Shown: piece by piece, positions 51,736-60,725 of the stretch
Layout of the letters: each line of letters starts with the position of its first letter
Numbering within the stretch: position 1 is the first letter of the stretch
Assembly: GCF_038051995.1 (NCBI RefSeq)
Contig: NZ_CP150290.1
Span: 3,524,001-3,588,000 of the forward strand
DNA length: 64,000 bases
Reading direction: 5' to 3'
Source: Paenibacillus sp. FSL H8-0537
GTDB lineage: Bacteria; Bacillota; Bacilli; Paenibacillales; Paenibacillaceae
Program-made: the position numbers and the translations under genes
Notes under the pieces: model-generated
What the model saw: the letters and a program-made list of their open reading frames with translations, nothing else
The model's database searches: none
Told to the model about the DNA's origin: nothing

Positions 51736-53982
51736 ATGGTTGAATATCGTGTAAAAGGTCTTACCTGCGGCCATTGCGCCCATACGATGGAAACAGAAAT
51801 TCAAAAATTGACGTTTGGCGAAGATGCCAAGCTCAGCTATAATTCGGGCAAGCTGCTCGTCAATGAGCAAATTTCGATGCAGAAGGTTGAGCAAATTTTG
51901 AAGTCAGAGGGCGCTTATTTAGAAAAGCTTTCTGCTCCCGCTGTGGATAAAGGCTCAGCCCCTAGCGCCGATCCTCACGGTCATTCGAATCATGACCACG
52001 CTTGCCAGGACGGTCATTGTCACGGGCATGATGCCCATTCGCATAGCGACAGCCATGATCATGGCGACCATGGGCATGATCATAGCCATGAAGGCGGAAA
52101 CTCCCGCATGCTGAAGCTGCTGATTGCATCCGGCGTGATCTATGGGGGAGCGCTGCTGCTGGAGCAAACACTGAGCGCTCCACTGTTAATTGCCCTGTAC
52201 TTGGCAGCTATTGCGATCAGCGGTTATACGACCTTTTGGCGCGGACTGCGCAATCTGTTCAAGCTAAAATTCAATATTGATACGCTCATGACGATTGCGC
52301 TTGTTGGCGCCATTGCCATCGGTGAATGGAAGGAAGCAACGCTCGTCGCCGTGTTGTTCGGTGTCAATGAATGGCTGGAAGGCTATGGCATGGAGAAGGC
52401 GCGACGGTCAATGGAGATGCTGCTGCAAGTAGCCCCGAAGGAAGCGACCAAGCTTATGGATGGCAAGGAGCTTGTTATTCCCATTACCTCGCTAAAGGCG
52501 CAAGACATCGTACGGGTCAAGCCGGGCGAGAAAATTCCTTCGGATGGTGCCGTCACGGAAGGGAAAAGCTCGGTTAATGAAGCTGCCCTTACTGGTGAAT
52601 CGCTTCCCGTTGACAAAGCGGTCGGTGATGCCGTATTTGGCGGCAGCATCAACAATGAAGGTGTACTGGTCATCCGGATTGATAAAGCCTATGAAGATTC
52701 CTCGCTAGCGAAGATTTTGCATTTGGTAGAAGAAGCTCAGGAAACAAAGACGCCAACCGAGCTGTTCATTAATAAATTCGCCAAATATTATACACCGCTT
52801 ATTATGGCGATTGCTTTGCTTGTTGCCCTGCTCCCTCCTCTGCTGCTTCAAGGGGATTGGACGAAATGGCTTTATCAAGGCCTTTCTGTGCTTATTGTCG
52901 GCTGCCCATGCGCCCTCATTCTTTCTTCGCCAATCGCCATCGTTTCGGGCATTACGCGCAATGCGCGCAACGGCATTTTGATTAAAGGCGGCGTATATTT
53001 GGAGCAGCTTGGAAAAATCGATACGATTGCCTTTGATAAAACAGGCACTTTAACCAAAGGAGAGCCGCATGTCGTAAAGGCAGAGGTTTATGTGGAGACA
53101 CTTTTCTATAAGGTAGCCGGCGCGATGGAACGCTCCTCCTCCCATCCGCTCGCCAAAGCGGTTATGAAGGCCGTGCAAGACAGTGGGGTCAGCTTGCCTG
53201 AGCCAGAGGAAATGATAAATGTTGCTGGCCGTGGAATGGAAGCTGTCATAAATGGCGAACGCTACTGGCTCGGAAATGAAAAGAGCATCGCGCATTTAAC
53301 CTTCCCGGATCAGGTGAGTGAAAATATTGAACAAATGAAAGCAGCCGGCCTCACGCTCGTTATTGTTGCCGATGCTGAGCAAATACTTGGCTTGTTCGGA
53401 ATTGCGGATGAAATTCGTGAGGAAAGCCATGCAGTCATCGCTGCACTTCATCAGCAGGGCATTAAACGCACCGTCATGCTGACGGGCGATCACCAAAAAA
53501 CAGCCGAAAAAGTGGCTTCGGCCGTTGGAGTCTCTTCTTTCTACGCAGGTCTGCTCCCGGAAGATAAAGTAGCTCGTATTAAAGAGCTTGCGGAAAGCGG
53601 CCAAGTCGCCATGATCGGTGACGGTATTAATGATGCCCCCGCCCTCGCATCTGCCCAGCTTGGCATTGCCATGGGCAAGGGCACAGACAGCGCCATTGAA
53701 ACGGCGGACATTGTGCTCATGCAGGATCATTTGGGCAAGCTGCCCGAGGCTATTTCTGTTGCCAAACAGGTAAACAGGGTCATTCGCTTTAACATTGCGG
53801 TTTCACTTGGGCTTAAGGTGCTGGCGCTGCTGCTGACCATACCAGGCTGGCTCACGCTGTGGATCGCCATTTTATCCGATATGGGCGCCACCATTTTCGT
53901 CACCTTGGTCAGCTTGACGATTCTTATTCCGCTGCGCAAAGCTTATGGGCCGGTTTTAAAGCGCAGCAAGCCGATAAAGTAG
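51736..53982 (+). CDS. Heavy-metal P1B-type ATPase (Zn/Cd/Co class)
   Basis: 748 residues. An N-terminal HMA domain has [10 protein letters not shown] His/Asp-rich linker at about 80-120 (repeated GHDH/HSHDH) can bind Zn or Co. The core has the transmembrane CPC motif ([14 protein letters not shown]), the phosphorylation site [10 protein letters not shown], the SSSHPLAKA nucleotide site, and [19 protein letters not shown]. The last helix carries DMGATI, the Asp seen in Zn/Cd exporters (P1B-2) rather than copper pumps. It should export Zn2+/Cd2+. It is monocistronic, with a terminator behind. Confidence 0.94.
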   Translation: MVEYRVKGLTCGHCAHTMETEIQKLTFGEDAKLSYNSGKLLVNEQISMQKVEQILKSEGAYLEKLSAPAVDKGSAPSADPHGHSNHDHACQDGHCHGHDAHSHSDSHDHGDHGHDHSHEGGNSRMLKLLIASGVIYGGALLLEQTLSAPLLIALYLAAIAISGYTTFWRGLRNLFKLKFNIDTLMTIALVGAIAIGEWKEATLVAVLFGVNEWLEGYGMEKARRSMEMLLQVAPKEATKLMDGKELVIPITSLKAQDIVRVKPGEKIPSDGAVTEGKSSVNEAALTGESLPVDKAVGDAVFGGSINNEGVLVIRIDKAYEDSSLAKILHLVEEAQETKTPTELFINKFAKYYTPLIMAIALLVALLPPLLLQGDWTKWLYQGLSVLIVGCPCALILSSPIAIVSGITRNARNGILIKGGVYLEQLGKIDTIAFDKTGTLTKGEPHVVKAEVYVETLFYKVAGAMERSSSHPLAKAVMKAVQDSGVSLPEPEEMINVAGRGMEAVINGERYWLGNEKSIAHLTFPDQVSENIEQMKAAGLTLVIVADAEQILGLFGIADEIREESHAVIAALHQQGIKRTVMLTGDHQKTAEKVASAVGVSSFYAGLLPEDKVARIKELAESGQVAMIGDGINDAPALASAQLGIAMGKGTDSAIETADIVLMQDHLGKLPEAISVAKQVNRVIRFNIAVSLGLKVLALLLTIPGWLTLWIAILSDMGATIFVTLVSLTILIPLRKAYGPVLKRSKPIK

Positions 53983-54013
53983 CGACGAGATTAAGTTGTT
54001 AATTGCTGGATCA

Positions 54014-54059
54014 TAAAAAAGCAGAGGAACGGGCTCGTGATGCCAGCTCCTCTGCTTTT
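54014..54059. terminator. Bidirectional terminator, P1B ATPase / MocR gene
   Basis: AGCAGAGGA/TCCTCTGCT arms with A and T runs between convergent genes. Confidence 0.8.
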
Positions 54060-54060
54060 G

Positions 54061-55419
54061 TTAATAAAAATGATTAGCCCGCTTTACTTCCTCCACAATA
54101 CCCGCAATGCCCTCATCGATTTGCCCCTCGCTTGCCCGGGAGATGCTGATTCGCAAAAACTTTTCCCGCTCCAGATATTCTGGCAAATAGAAGCCTTTCC
54201 CGTCAACAGCCCGAATATGTCTGCCCGATAGCCGTTCCATCAGCTGCTCCATATTGACGGTAATAGGCAGTCTATATTGGGTATAGATGCCCGAGCTCAC
54301 ACCCGAGGCTTGAATAAGCCCTGCTCCGTTATGCCGCTCTAGCGCTTTGTTCAGCGCCAGCATTCGTGAGGTGTACAGGCTGCTTATGGCGTGCTTATGG
54401 CGTTCATACATCCCATTTTTAATATAAATGTCCAGAGCCGCTTGTGAGAGGAATGACGTATCACCGTATTTTTTATAGCGGTAGAACGTTTCAATGAGCT
54501 GTTCCGGCAATACAGCAGCCCCCAGACGCAAGCCGGGAAAAATAATTTTCGAGAAGCTTTTCAAATAAACGACATGCTCTGTCAAATCATAGCTATAAAT
54601 CGGATCAAAGCCCCGTTCCACACCTAAATCTGCCATATAATCGTCCTCGACAATGTAGACATCATATTTTTTCGCCAATGCAGCTATTGCTTTCCGTTCC
54701 TCGGTTGTATAAGAGGTGCCCAGCGGATTATGATAACGCGACATCGTGTAGAAAAATTTAATATCCCCGCCCTTAAATATCCGCTCCAGCTCCTGTAAGC
54801 TGATTCCTGCTGCGGTGCGGGCTATAACAGCTGTTGGCAGCTGCTCAAATTCCAGAAACCGCAAATAAAGATTGTACGTGGGCTGTTCAACAAGAATGGT
54901 GCGCTTGCCATTCGGGAACGGCATTTTCGCCAATATTTCCAGCGCCTGCTGAGCACCTGACGTCACAAAAATCCGCTCGGTTTTGGCAAACACCTGGTCA
55001 TTTGCCAAATGGCGGACGAGCGTTTCCCGAAGCTCTGCCATTCCTTGAGGATCGCCATATGTAAACAGATGATATTTGTACGTATCAATAGCTTTATTCA
55101 AGCAATGCTGGAAGTCCAAATACGGAAATACAAACAGATCAGGTGATGCCGATGAAAAATCAATGCCCTTGCCTTGAATGCTGTCTTCACTTTGCTCGCT
55201 TCCGCTGCCAGCCTTGTCCACTACATAATAGCCGCTCTGCGGGATGGAATAGATCGCATGGCGCTTTTCCAGCTCCGCATATGCACGGGTAATTGTATTT
55301 GTACTGCAGTGGTACAGCTCCGCAGCTTTGCGAACGGACACTAGCTTGCTGCCTGGACGATAATGCCCATCACGAATTTTCTGTTCCATGTCGGACAAAA
55401 TCGCAAAATACTTTTTCAT
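54061..55419 (-). CDS. MocR-family regulator (GntR HTH fused to PLP aminotransferase)
   Basis: 452 residues from the ATG at 55419 with GGGAGGGG four bases upstream. The N-terminal GntR winged helix includes SVRKAAELYHCSTNTITRAY. The C-terminal class-I aminotransferase domain has the PLP-lysine in YLKSFSKIIFPGLRLG and YNPLGTSY-like RYHNPLGTSYTTEERK. MocR proteins sense PLP adducts or amino compounds and act mostly on a divergent neighbour. Here that is the EamA transporter, across a gap holding a perfect palindrome. Confidence 0.92.
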   Translation of the reverse strand: MKKYFAILSDMEQKIRDGHYRPGSKLVSVRKAAELYHCSTNTITRAYAELEKRHAIYSIPQSGYYVVDKAGSGSEQSEDSIQGKGIDFSSASPDLFVFPYLDFQHCLNKAIDTYKYHLFTYGDPQGMAELRETLVRHLANDQVFAKTERIFVTSGAQQALEILAKMPFPNGKRTILVEQPTYNLYLRFLEFEQLPTAVIARTAAGISLQELERIFKGGDIKFFYTMSRYHNPLGTSYTTEERKAIAALAKKYDVYIVEDDYMADLGVERGFDPIYSYDLTEHVVYLKSFSKIIFPGLRLGAAVLPEQLIETFYRYKKYGDTSFLSQAALDIYIKNGMYERHKHAISSLYTSRMLALNKALERHNGAGLIQASGVSSGIYTQYRLPITVNMEQLMERLSGRHIRAVDGKGFYLPEYLEREKFLRISISRASEGQIDEGIAGIVEEVKRANHFY

Positions 55420-55477
55420 TATGCCCCTCCCTACTCCTGCTGCCTTCACTCTCCCATTATTATACTCCAAATCACCA

Positions 55478-55495
55478 AACTGTATTGATACAGTT
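55478..55495. promoter_or_regulatory. Palindromic MocR operator candidate
   Basis: AACTGTATTGATACAGTT has perfect eight-base arms around a TG centre, in the divergent promoter region of the MocR and EamA genes. Confidence 0.65.
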
Positions 55496-55603
55496 CTCGA
55501 AATCAGCTATCGTGCGGTACTGACAAATGCTTTATCTTTAATTTAACAAGATGAGACGTTCGCGAACACGACCTCGCCTAAGCCAAGGAAGGAAGTCATA
55601 CCT

Positions 55604-56557
55604 ATGAAAGAAAAAAGTATTAAGCTCGCCTATATATTCGCTGTATTAAATGCCGTCATTATCGGTTTCTCCTTTTTATTTGCCAAGCTGTCGCTCGGAA
55701 GCGCCCAGCCGCTGGATACGCTCACGTTCCGGTTTGCTTTTTCGTTCCTCATCATGACGATCCCTGTCGCACTGGGCATGATTAAGCTGAATTATCGCGG
55801 CAAGCCCCTATTTAAAGCATTTCTGCTGGCAGCGATGTATCCGCTCGGTTTTTTCACCCTTCAGGCTTTTGGCCTGCTGCATGCAAGCTCTGCCGAAGGC
55901 GGCATTTTATATGCATTTACGCCTGTTGTGACAATGATAATCGCGGCCATTTTCCTGAAAGAAACGACAACCCTGCTGCAAAAGCTGTCCATTTTCCTCT
56001 CGGTATTTGGCGTTGTGTTCATTTTCTTGATGAAGGGCAGCAGCATCGATTTATCTAATATGCTCGGTATTTCCCTGCTGTTTCTGACCTGCTTCGCTTT
56101 TGCCGGCTATAGCGTACTAGCACGCTCGCTTTCTAAGCATTTTAGCCCGGCAGAACTGACCTATTTGATGCTCGGGATTGGTTTTGTCGTTTTTCTCACG
56201 ATATCGCTGGTACAGCACATGGGTTCGGGGACGATGGGCAGCTTCCTTACGCCGCTGCGCAGCGGGTCCTTCCTGCTATCCATCTTCTATCTAGGAGTCA
56301 TCTCCTCGCTCATCACTTCTCTGACGTCCAATTACATTTTAGGGCGAATCGAGGCGTCGAAAATGAGTGTATTTACCAATTTATCGACGATTGTATCTAT
56401 GGCAGGAGGTGCCCTTTTCCTCGGTGAAGAGCTGACGATGTATCATGTGATCGGTTCCCTATTCATTATTGCGGGGGTAGTCGGCACTAATCTGCTGGGC
56501 AGTAAGCGTAAACGGCTGTTGCCGGCCTCTGGCAGCGAAGCTACCGTTTCGAAATAG
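55604..56557 (+). CDS. EamA/DMT-family transporter
   Basis: 317 residues with ten hydrophobic helices in two EamA repeats (about 5-145 and 155-300), each ending with FLKE/FLGEELT-type motifs (AIFLKETTTLLQK, ALFLGEELTMYHV). DMT permeases export amino acids or metabolites. Divergent pairing with a MocR gene suggests regulation by an amine or amino-acid-linked signal. Confidence 0.9.
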   Translation: MKEKSIKLAYIFAVLNAVIIGFSFLFAKLSLGSAQPLDTLTFRFAFSFLIMTIPVALGMIKLNYRGKPLFKAFLLAAMYPLGFFTLQAFGLLHASSAEGGILYAFTPVVTMIIAAIFLKETTTLLQKLSIFLSVFGVVFIFLMKGSSIDLSNMLGISLLFLTCFAFAGYSVLARSLSKHFSPAELTYLMLGIGFVVFLTISLVQHMGSGTMGSFLTPLRSGSFLLSIFYLGVISSLITSLTSNYILGRIEASKMSVFTNLSTIVSMAGGALFLGEELTMYHVIGSLFIIAGVVGTNLLGSKRKRLLPASGSEATVSK

Positions 56558-56579
56558 TTTATGGCATTAACTAATTAGT

Positions 56580-57038
56580 TTATAACGTTAAATAATAATG
56601 CTTATACTCTGTATCTTGCAAATAGCCATTTCGTTCATAAAGGCGCTGAGCCTGCACATTCGAAACCGCGGTAGACAGCTCAATTCCTTTCGCTTGCAGC
56701 AGGCTGGCATAGCTTTTCGCCTGATCCAGCAGCAATTGGGCTACGCCCTGCTTTCTGTGGGATTCCAAAACGTATAGATCGTTTAATATATAGGAGCGTT
56801 TCATCGAAATCGACGAGAACACAGGATACAGCTGGGTAAAACCAGCCGCTTCGCCGCTCCCGATATGTTTGGCTAAAAAGACGACCGAATCCCGCTGCTC
56901 AAAACGCTCAAACAAAAAACGGCGTGCTCCCTGCACATTTGGCGCTTGTCCATAAAACATACGGTACAAATCAAATAGCGTCGCCAGTTCATCCAACTGG
57001 TCTATCCCTGCTTGCTGAACAACATAAGTATTTTCCAT
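56580..57038 (-). CDS. GNAT-family N-acetyltransferase
   Basis: 152 residues. The acetyl-CoA loop is in LYVLESHRKQGVAQLLLDQA (Q/RxxGxA type), followed by the usual last strands LSTAVSNVQAQRLYERNGY. The acceptor is unknown. It is convergent with the EamA gene and stands alone. Confidence 0.9.
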   Translation of the reverse strand: MENTYVVQQAGIDQLDELATLFDLYRMFYGQAPNVQGARRFLFERFEQRDSVVFLAKHIGSGEAAGFTQLYPVFSSISMKRSYILNDLYVLESHRKQGVAQLLLDQAKSYASLLQAKGIELSTAVSNVQAQRLYERNGYLQDTEYKHYYLTL

Positions 57039-57207
57039 TTCTCAGCCTCCTGTTTAAGTAGTATACTAAATCACTATGCAGGGATCCTGCCAACATTTTA
57101 ACGATCATATACGCTAAGCTAAATGTTCATGAGAAAAGCTGGTTTCCCTACTCTAAGGATTAACCGGGTTGCAATTTTCATCTGCGGTAAATTTTTTCAT
57201 GATGAAA

Positions 57208-57247
57208 CACCCCAATTATTAGATTTTTATGTCTAATAATTGGGGTG
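57208..57247. terminator. Strong hairpin downstream of the AT-rich gene pair
   Basis: Perfect 16-base arms CACCCCAATTATTAGA/TCTAATAATTGGGGTG with an eight-base loop, 29 bases after the membrane-protein gene. The T-run is short (GTTTCATC on the minus strand). Confidence 0.65.
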
Positions 57248-57275
57248 CAGTTCATTTACGGTCAGTTCATTTCAT

Positions 57276-57653
57276 TTACTTTGATTCTATTGCAAGTTTA
57301 CCATCGTACAGCAACTTAAAGTATTTATAGCCTGCTACGCCAACAATAACGAAAAATACAAATTGTTTTATAATTATAGGAATATTGATTGCTTCGGAGA
57401 AAATCCATACGATCAACACTACGGTAAAAATAATCTCGTAAAGGCCGATTTTGAATCTCATTTCTGGTCTGATCATCCTTATTTTAAGTACTAAAGATAT
57501 ACTGCCAATGAATGCGAGTATAAGCCAGAAATAATATGCGTCTTTGTTGAGAGAATAGCCGAATAGTGGACCATATAATAATCCGAACGAAACGATTGAA
57601 AATTTTTGTAATTTCCGTTCAGTATCCTTCAGTTTACTATAATCTCGCGTCAT
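57276..57653 (-). CDS. Small membrane protein, unknown, coupled to the secreted protein gene
   Basis: 125 residues from the ATG at 57653 (AGGGGA nine bases upstream). After a short charged N-terminus (MTRDYSKLKDTERKLQKF) come four hydrophobic segments, ending FFVIVGVAGYKYFKLLYDG. Only one base separates its ATG from the stop of the upstream gene, so the two are translationally coupled. Size, topology and coupling resemble immunity or accessory proteins of secreted bacteriocins, but no family is recognised. Base composition is more AT-rich than neighbours. Confidence 0.75.
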   Translation of the reverse strand: MTRDYSKLKDTERKLQKFSIVSFGLLYGPLFGYSLNKDAYYFWLILAFIGSISLVLKIRMIRPEMRFKIGLYEIIFTVVLIVWIFSEAINIPIIIKQFVFFVIVGVAGYKYFKLLYDGKLAIESK

Positions 57654-57654
57654 A

Positions 57655-58353
57655 TTACCATGTCCCCTGTGACAGATTTGGAAAGATTCCATTCCAAGAG
57701 ATTCCGAAATAAACTCCACTTTGACTATTATATTTTGATTGTATAATCAGGTAACAAAGATTAGACATTCCACCATATCCAGCTATTGTTAAAACTGTAG
57801 TGAGAATAGGGCCAGCAGGACCTAGTATTACAGAAACACCTTCCAATGCAATAATAAACGCTGGAACACCAATACTTGCTGCTACGAACAGATACTGTTG
57901 GATGTCGTTTTGATTAAAATAGATTTTCCAGTCACTTATGTGAAGATTTGGTGAAACAGTTGAATTAGAAGCCATTGCGAGGGTACTTCCACTTACAGGA
58001 GTTTTCGACAGTACATTTTTTTGATTTGCATCACTAACTAACCTTCTTAATAAAGAAACATATTCATTAGTTAACCCATATGCTGATTTCAAGTATTCGG
58101 TATTGTCATGTAGTATAATTATTTTTTCATCTTTTTCGGAGAATTCTTTTGCTACTCCGCTTTTCGTGTACGTATCGAGGAAGTCTTTGGTTTTTTGATC
58201 AAAAGTAGCATAATAATTGCCGGTGTTTGTTTGCTGGGTGATTGGTGCGATGGTTTTCGTAACATTACTTACTGAAGAAAATCCGGTTAAAGGAAAACTC
58301 CACATTAATAATGTAGCTGATGTAAGCATAACGATAGATTTTTTTAGCTTCAT
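57655..58353 (-). CDS. Secreted hypothetical protein with C-terminal hydrophobic domain
   Basis: 232 residues. A signal peptide (MKLKKSIVMLTSATLLMWSF, cleavage after the FSS region) precedes a hydrophilic helix-rich part to about residue 135. The C-terminal ~90 residues hold a Gly/Ala-rich hydrophobic hairpin (AASIGVPAFIIALEG, VILGPAGPILTTVLTIAGYG) and finish in GVYFGISWNGIFPNLSQGTW. No named family is recognised; a processed membrane-active peptide is one possibility. It has a good promoter upstream and the small membrane protein gene one base downstream. Confidence 0.75.
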   Translation of the reverse strand: MKLKKSIVMLTSATLLMWSFPLTGFSSVSNVTKTIAPITQQTNTGNYYATFDQKTKDFLDTYTKSGVAKEFSEKDEKIIILHDNTEYLKSAYGLTNEYVSLLRRLVSDANQKNVLSKTPVSGSTLAMASNSTVSPNLHISDWKIYFNQNDIQQYLFVAASIGVPAFIIALEGVSVILGPAGPILTTVLTIAGYGGMSNLCYLIIQSKYNSQSGVYFGISWNGIFPNLSQGTW

Positions 58354-58397
58354 CTTTTAATTTTTCCTCATTTCATATTTGGGCTTATTAACATACC

Positions 58398-58426
58398 ATC
58401 ATACCAAATAAAAGAAAAAATAGCAA
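58398..58426 (-). promoter_or_regulatory. SigA-type promoter of the AT-rich gene pair
   Basis: Minus strand TTGCTA and TATGAT spaced by 17 bases, 45 bases before the start at 58353, next to the recombinase relic. Confidence 0.6.
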
Positions 58427-58429
58427 ATT

Positions 58430-58869
58430 TTGAGATCGAGCGAGTTAACTTGTTGTTCGATCTCACCACCCACGAAGATTTGAATCCCAAAACACTAAAG
58501 GAGTACGCAAGCGACTTGAAACCTTTTATCGGTTGGTTTGAGACAGCCGACCATTAACCGACGGCTTATTACCCTGAAACGTTTTTTCGAGTGAGCCGTG
58601 CTGGAATCCAGGATTCACAGTGGTCAGCTTACGGTTCGTTCTGGAAAACGGAATAAACATCTTTACGCCATGTGATTCAAAAATACATGAAAGCGGCTCG
58701 CCTAGAAGGATTGAGCGCCCACGATCTACGGCACCGGTTCGAGTATGCGATGGCAGAAAACACCCCGTTGCACCGCTTGGCACAAATTATGGGACACAAT
58801 AGTCTGGACACAACGATAATTTACGTCAAGGCGCCTCGTGCGGAACTGCAAGCGGAGTTAGAAAAATAG
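58430..58869 (+). pseudogene. Tyrosine recombinase/integrase, degenerate
   Basis: Three pieces in different frames. First, a core-binding N-terminus (LNPKTLKEYASDLKPFIGWF) ends in a stop near 58556. Second, a middle piece includes TLKRFFE then a stop, and QLTVRSGKRNKHLY. Third, the catalytic C-terminus from 58672 has HDLRHRFEYAMAENTPLHRL, MGHNSLDTT and the tyrosine in TTIIYVK. The RHRHY residues of the last part are mostly kept, but the gene is broken by stops and deletions. It marks a past integration event beside the AT-rich gene pair. Confidence 0.8.
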
Positions 58870-58910
58870 CGGGCATGCAGCGAAGTTCTCGCTAGCACGC
58901 CCGCTATTTC
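58864..58910. terminator. Terminator downstream of the CE12-type esterase
   Basis: Perfect 11-base arms AAATAGCGGGC/GCCCGCTATTT; the minus strand ends in TTTTTC. It overlaps the recombinase relic's stop codon. Confidence 0.75.
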
Positions 58911-58911
58911 C

Positions 58912-60078
58912 TTAAAAGCCGCTCAAGCCTTGGCTGCTGAGATTGTTTTTCACAAGTTGAGCCAGTTTCTGGGCACCCGCATAGTTGGGATGCAGCGAAT
59001 CTCCTGTCATGTACAGGTTCAAAGTTGCTGCTGGGCCGATGGAGGTGAAATAAGCCGAACTAAGCACATTGAGATCAACGAGCTTCACATTTTCTTCGAC
59101 AGCCAGCGCCATTGTTGCTGCTCTGTACCATCTGCCCGTTGAGTTGTGGACATTGCTCGCATTAAAATCAGTTGCCCGGCCTTGCGGCGTGGAAAGGACG
59201 ACGGTCGCTCCCTTCGCCTTGACCTGGGTAACCATATCGCGCATAATCTCCTTGAACTGCGCTTCGGTCGTTTCATTTTTTGCGGTAGTATCGTTAATGC
59301 CGAACTGGAGAATGAAATAATCGCCCGGTTTAATATATTTCAAAACCGCTTCCAGTTGTCCATCATCCCGGAACCCTCTCGCGAATTGTCCACCTGTCGC
59401 CATATTCCGTACCTGAAACGTGCTGCTGTTAACATATTGCTTCAACATTTGTCCCCAGCCGCCCTGTATGCTGCTTGCCAATGGATAGTAGTTCGCGACC
59501 GTAGAATCGCCGCCAATATAAATCGTCCGCTTCGTAACCGGATTATTTGAAATTTTCGTAATTTCCAGCGAGCTGAGCGTAAAGACAGTGCCGACCTTGC
59601 CTTCTGTTACCAGAATATTAAGCTGCCCGTCGGTAATTGGAATTTGAAAAGAGTCCGTTGCATTATTGCCTGTCATATTCATAATTTGATAAACGCCTTC
59701 TGCGGCCACGCTTGCTCTCGACGTATTACCAAGCATGACCTTCACTTCGTAGAGGCCGTTCGACAAATTTACATTAAACGTATTCGTGCTTTTCGTACCG
59801 AATGTAAGGAAGCGTACCGCATCACTGCCTACGCCCGTTCCGGAAGCGGTTACATTTTGCATATTGGCTGGTGTATTAAAGCCGTAGCCCGTCGAAGCTG
59901 AAAAGCCGAGCGTAGCAGAGACGCCAATGTAGCCGGAGGCCACACCACTATTGCCAAAATCAAATTTGTAATTGTCCGCTGCACTAACCTTCTCCCCCTG
60001 CCCCAAGCTTATCCCGCCAAGCAGCAAAGTAAAAGCCAAGCACATTAAAAAAGCCTTTGACCATCGTTTCTTTGTCAC
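58912..60078 (-). CDS. Secreted SGNH esterase, rhamnogalacturonan acetylesterase type (CE12)
   Basis: 388 residues. A signal peptide ends around VSAAD. The next ~160 residues form a beta-sandwich that begins YKFDFGNSG and resembles the malectin/CBM-like domain fused to CE12 enzymes. The SGNH domain follows: block I IYIGGDSTVANYY, block II GGWGQML, block III FGINDT, and the block V Asp-His pair in DSLHPNYAG. It should remove acetyl groups from pectic rhamnogalacturonan outside the cell, a role consistent with the GH105-type gene at 26029. A cre-like site lies upstream. Confidence 0.9.
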   Translation of the reverse strand: MTKKRWSKAFLMCLAFTLLLGGISLGQGEKVSAADNYKFDFGNSGVASGYIGVSATLGFSASTGYGFNTPANMQNVTASGTGVGSDAVRFLTFGTKSTNTFNVNLSNGLYEVKVMLGNTSRASVAAEGVYQIMNMTGNNATDSFQIPITDGQLNILVTEGKVGTVFTLSSLEITKISNNPVTKRTIYIGGDSTVANYYPLASSIQGGWGQMLKQYVNSSTFQVRNMATGGQFARGFRDDGQLEAVLKYIKPGDYFILQFGINDTTAKNETTEAQFKEIMRDMVTQVKAKGATVVLSTPQGRATDFNASNVHNSTGRWYRAATMALAVEENVKLVDLNVLSSAYFTSIGPAATLNLYMTGDSLHPNYAGAQKLAQLVKNNLSSQGLSGF

Positions 60079-60124
60079 TTCACTTCCTCCTCTTTAATAG
60101 GTTGTCCCATATAGATGCACCTTA

Positions 60125-60140
60125 ATGAAAGCGCGTTCAA
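60125..60140. promoter_or_regulatory. cre-like site before the CE12-type gene
   Basis: ATGAAAGCGCGTTCAA deviates from the cre consensus at one position and lies 47 bases upstream of the start. Nothing else was noted in 60141-60325 apart from short hairpins. Confidence 0.5.
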
Positions 60141-60325
60141 AAAAGGGACTCAAAGGAACTTTACCATAAACACCCTTCTTTTTCTACATGATTACAAAAA
60201 AATATAATATTCCCTTGTTCTTGCATGACAAAAACCCGCTAGTGCGAGCTTCCTGTCCATTTTCGCTTAACGGCTTTTGACAAGCAATTCTACTGCTTCT
60301 TCCTTCAAACCCCGTTTTACATGCA

Positions 60326-60366
60326 AAATAAAATAGAGCATCCGGAAATGCTTCCGAATGCTCCAT
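60326..60366 (-). terminator. Terminator after the 82-residue hypothetical gene
   Basis: Minus strand GAGCATTCGGAA and TTCCGGATGCTC arms around GCA, then TATTTTATTTT. Confidence 0.75.
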
Positions 60367-60387
60367 CCAACCTAATAAATGAAGTAA

Positions 60388-60636
60388 TTACCCATTTTCT
60401 CGCTCCAATTCCTTAATCGCCGTATATACAGCCTGCTTGATTTCTTCAGGTTGATTGTACATTTCTTCTGGAAACTGCACAGAGGCAATGCTTCCCTGCT
60501 TAACGACAATATCCTGAAGCTGCAATTCAAATTTAAAACCATCAATGAAATCTGTGCCGTCACGGTCGCGATAACAATACATACCGGAAACATCTTCCTC
60601 GTCAATGATTAGTACCGCATTTTCAGTCAGCTTCAA
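60388..60636 (-). CDS. Hypothetical protein, 82 residues
   Basis: Starts at a TTG (60636) with GGGGGG six bases upstream. An acidic small protein with no signal peptide; sequence includes MYCYRDRDGTDFIDGFKFEL and a C-terminal helix EEIKQAVYTAIKELERENG. Not recognised. It has its own terminator and stands alone. Confidence 0.7.
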   Translation of the reverse strand: MKLTENAVLIIDEEDVSGMYCYRDRDGTDFIDGFKFELQLQDIVVKQGSIASVQFPEEMYNQPEEIKQAVYTAIKELERENG

Positions 60637-60725
60637 TGCCTTCCCCCCATTACGTTCGCTTTATACATTAGTATAAAAGAATTTGGAGAACAATGACAAC
60701 TCGGCAAGCCTCATTTCGTTAGGAC

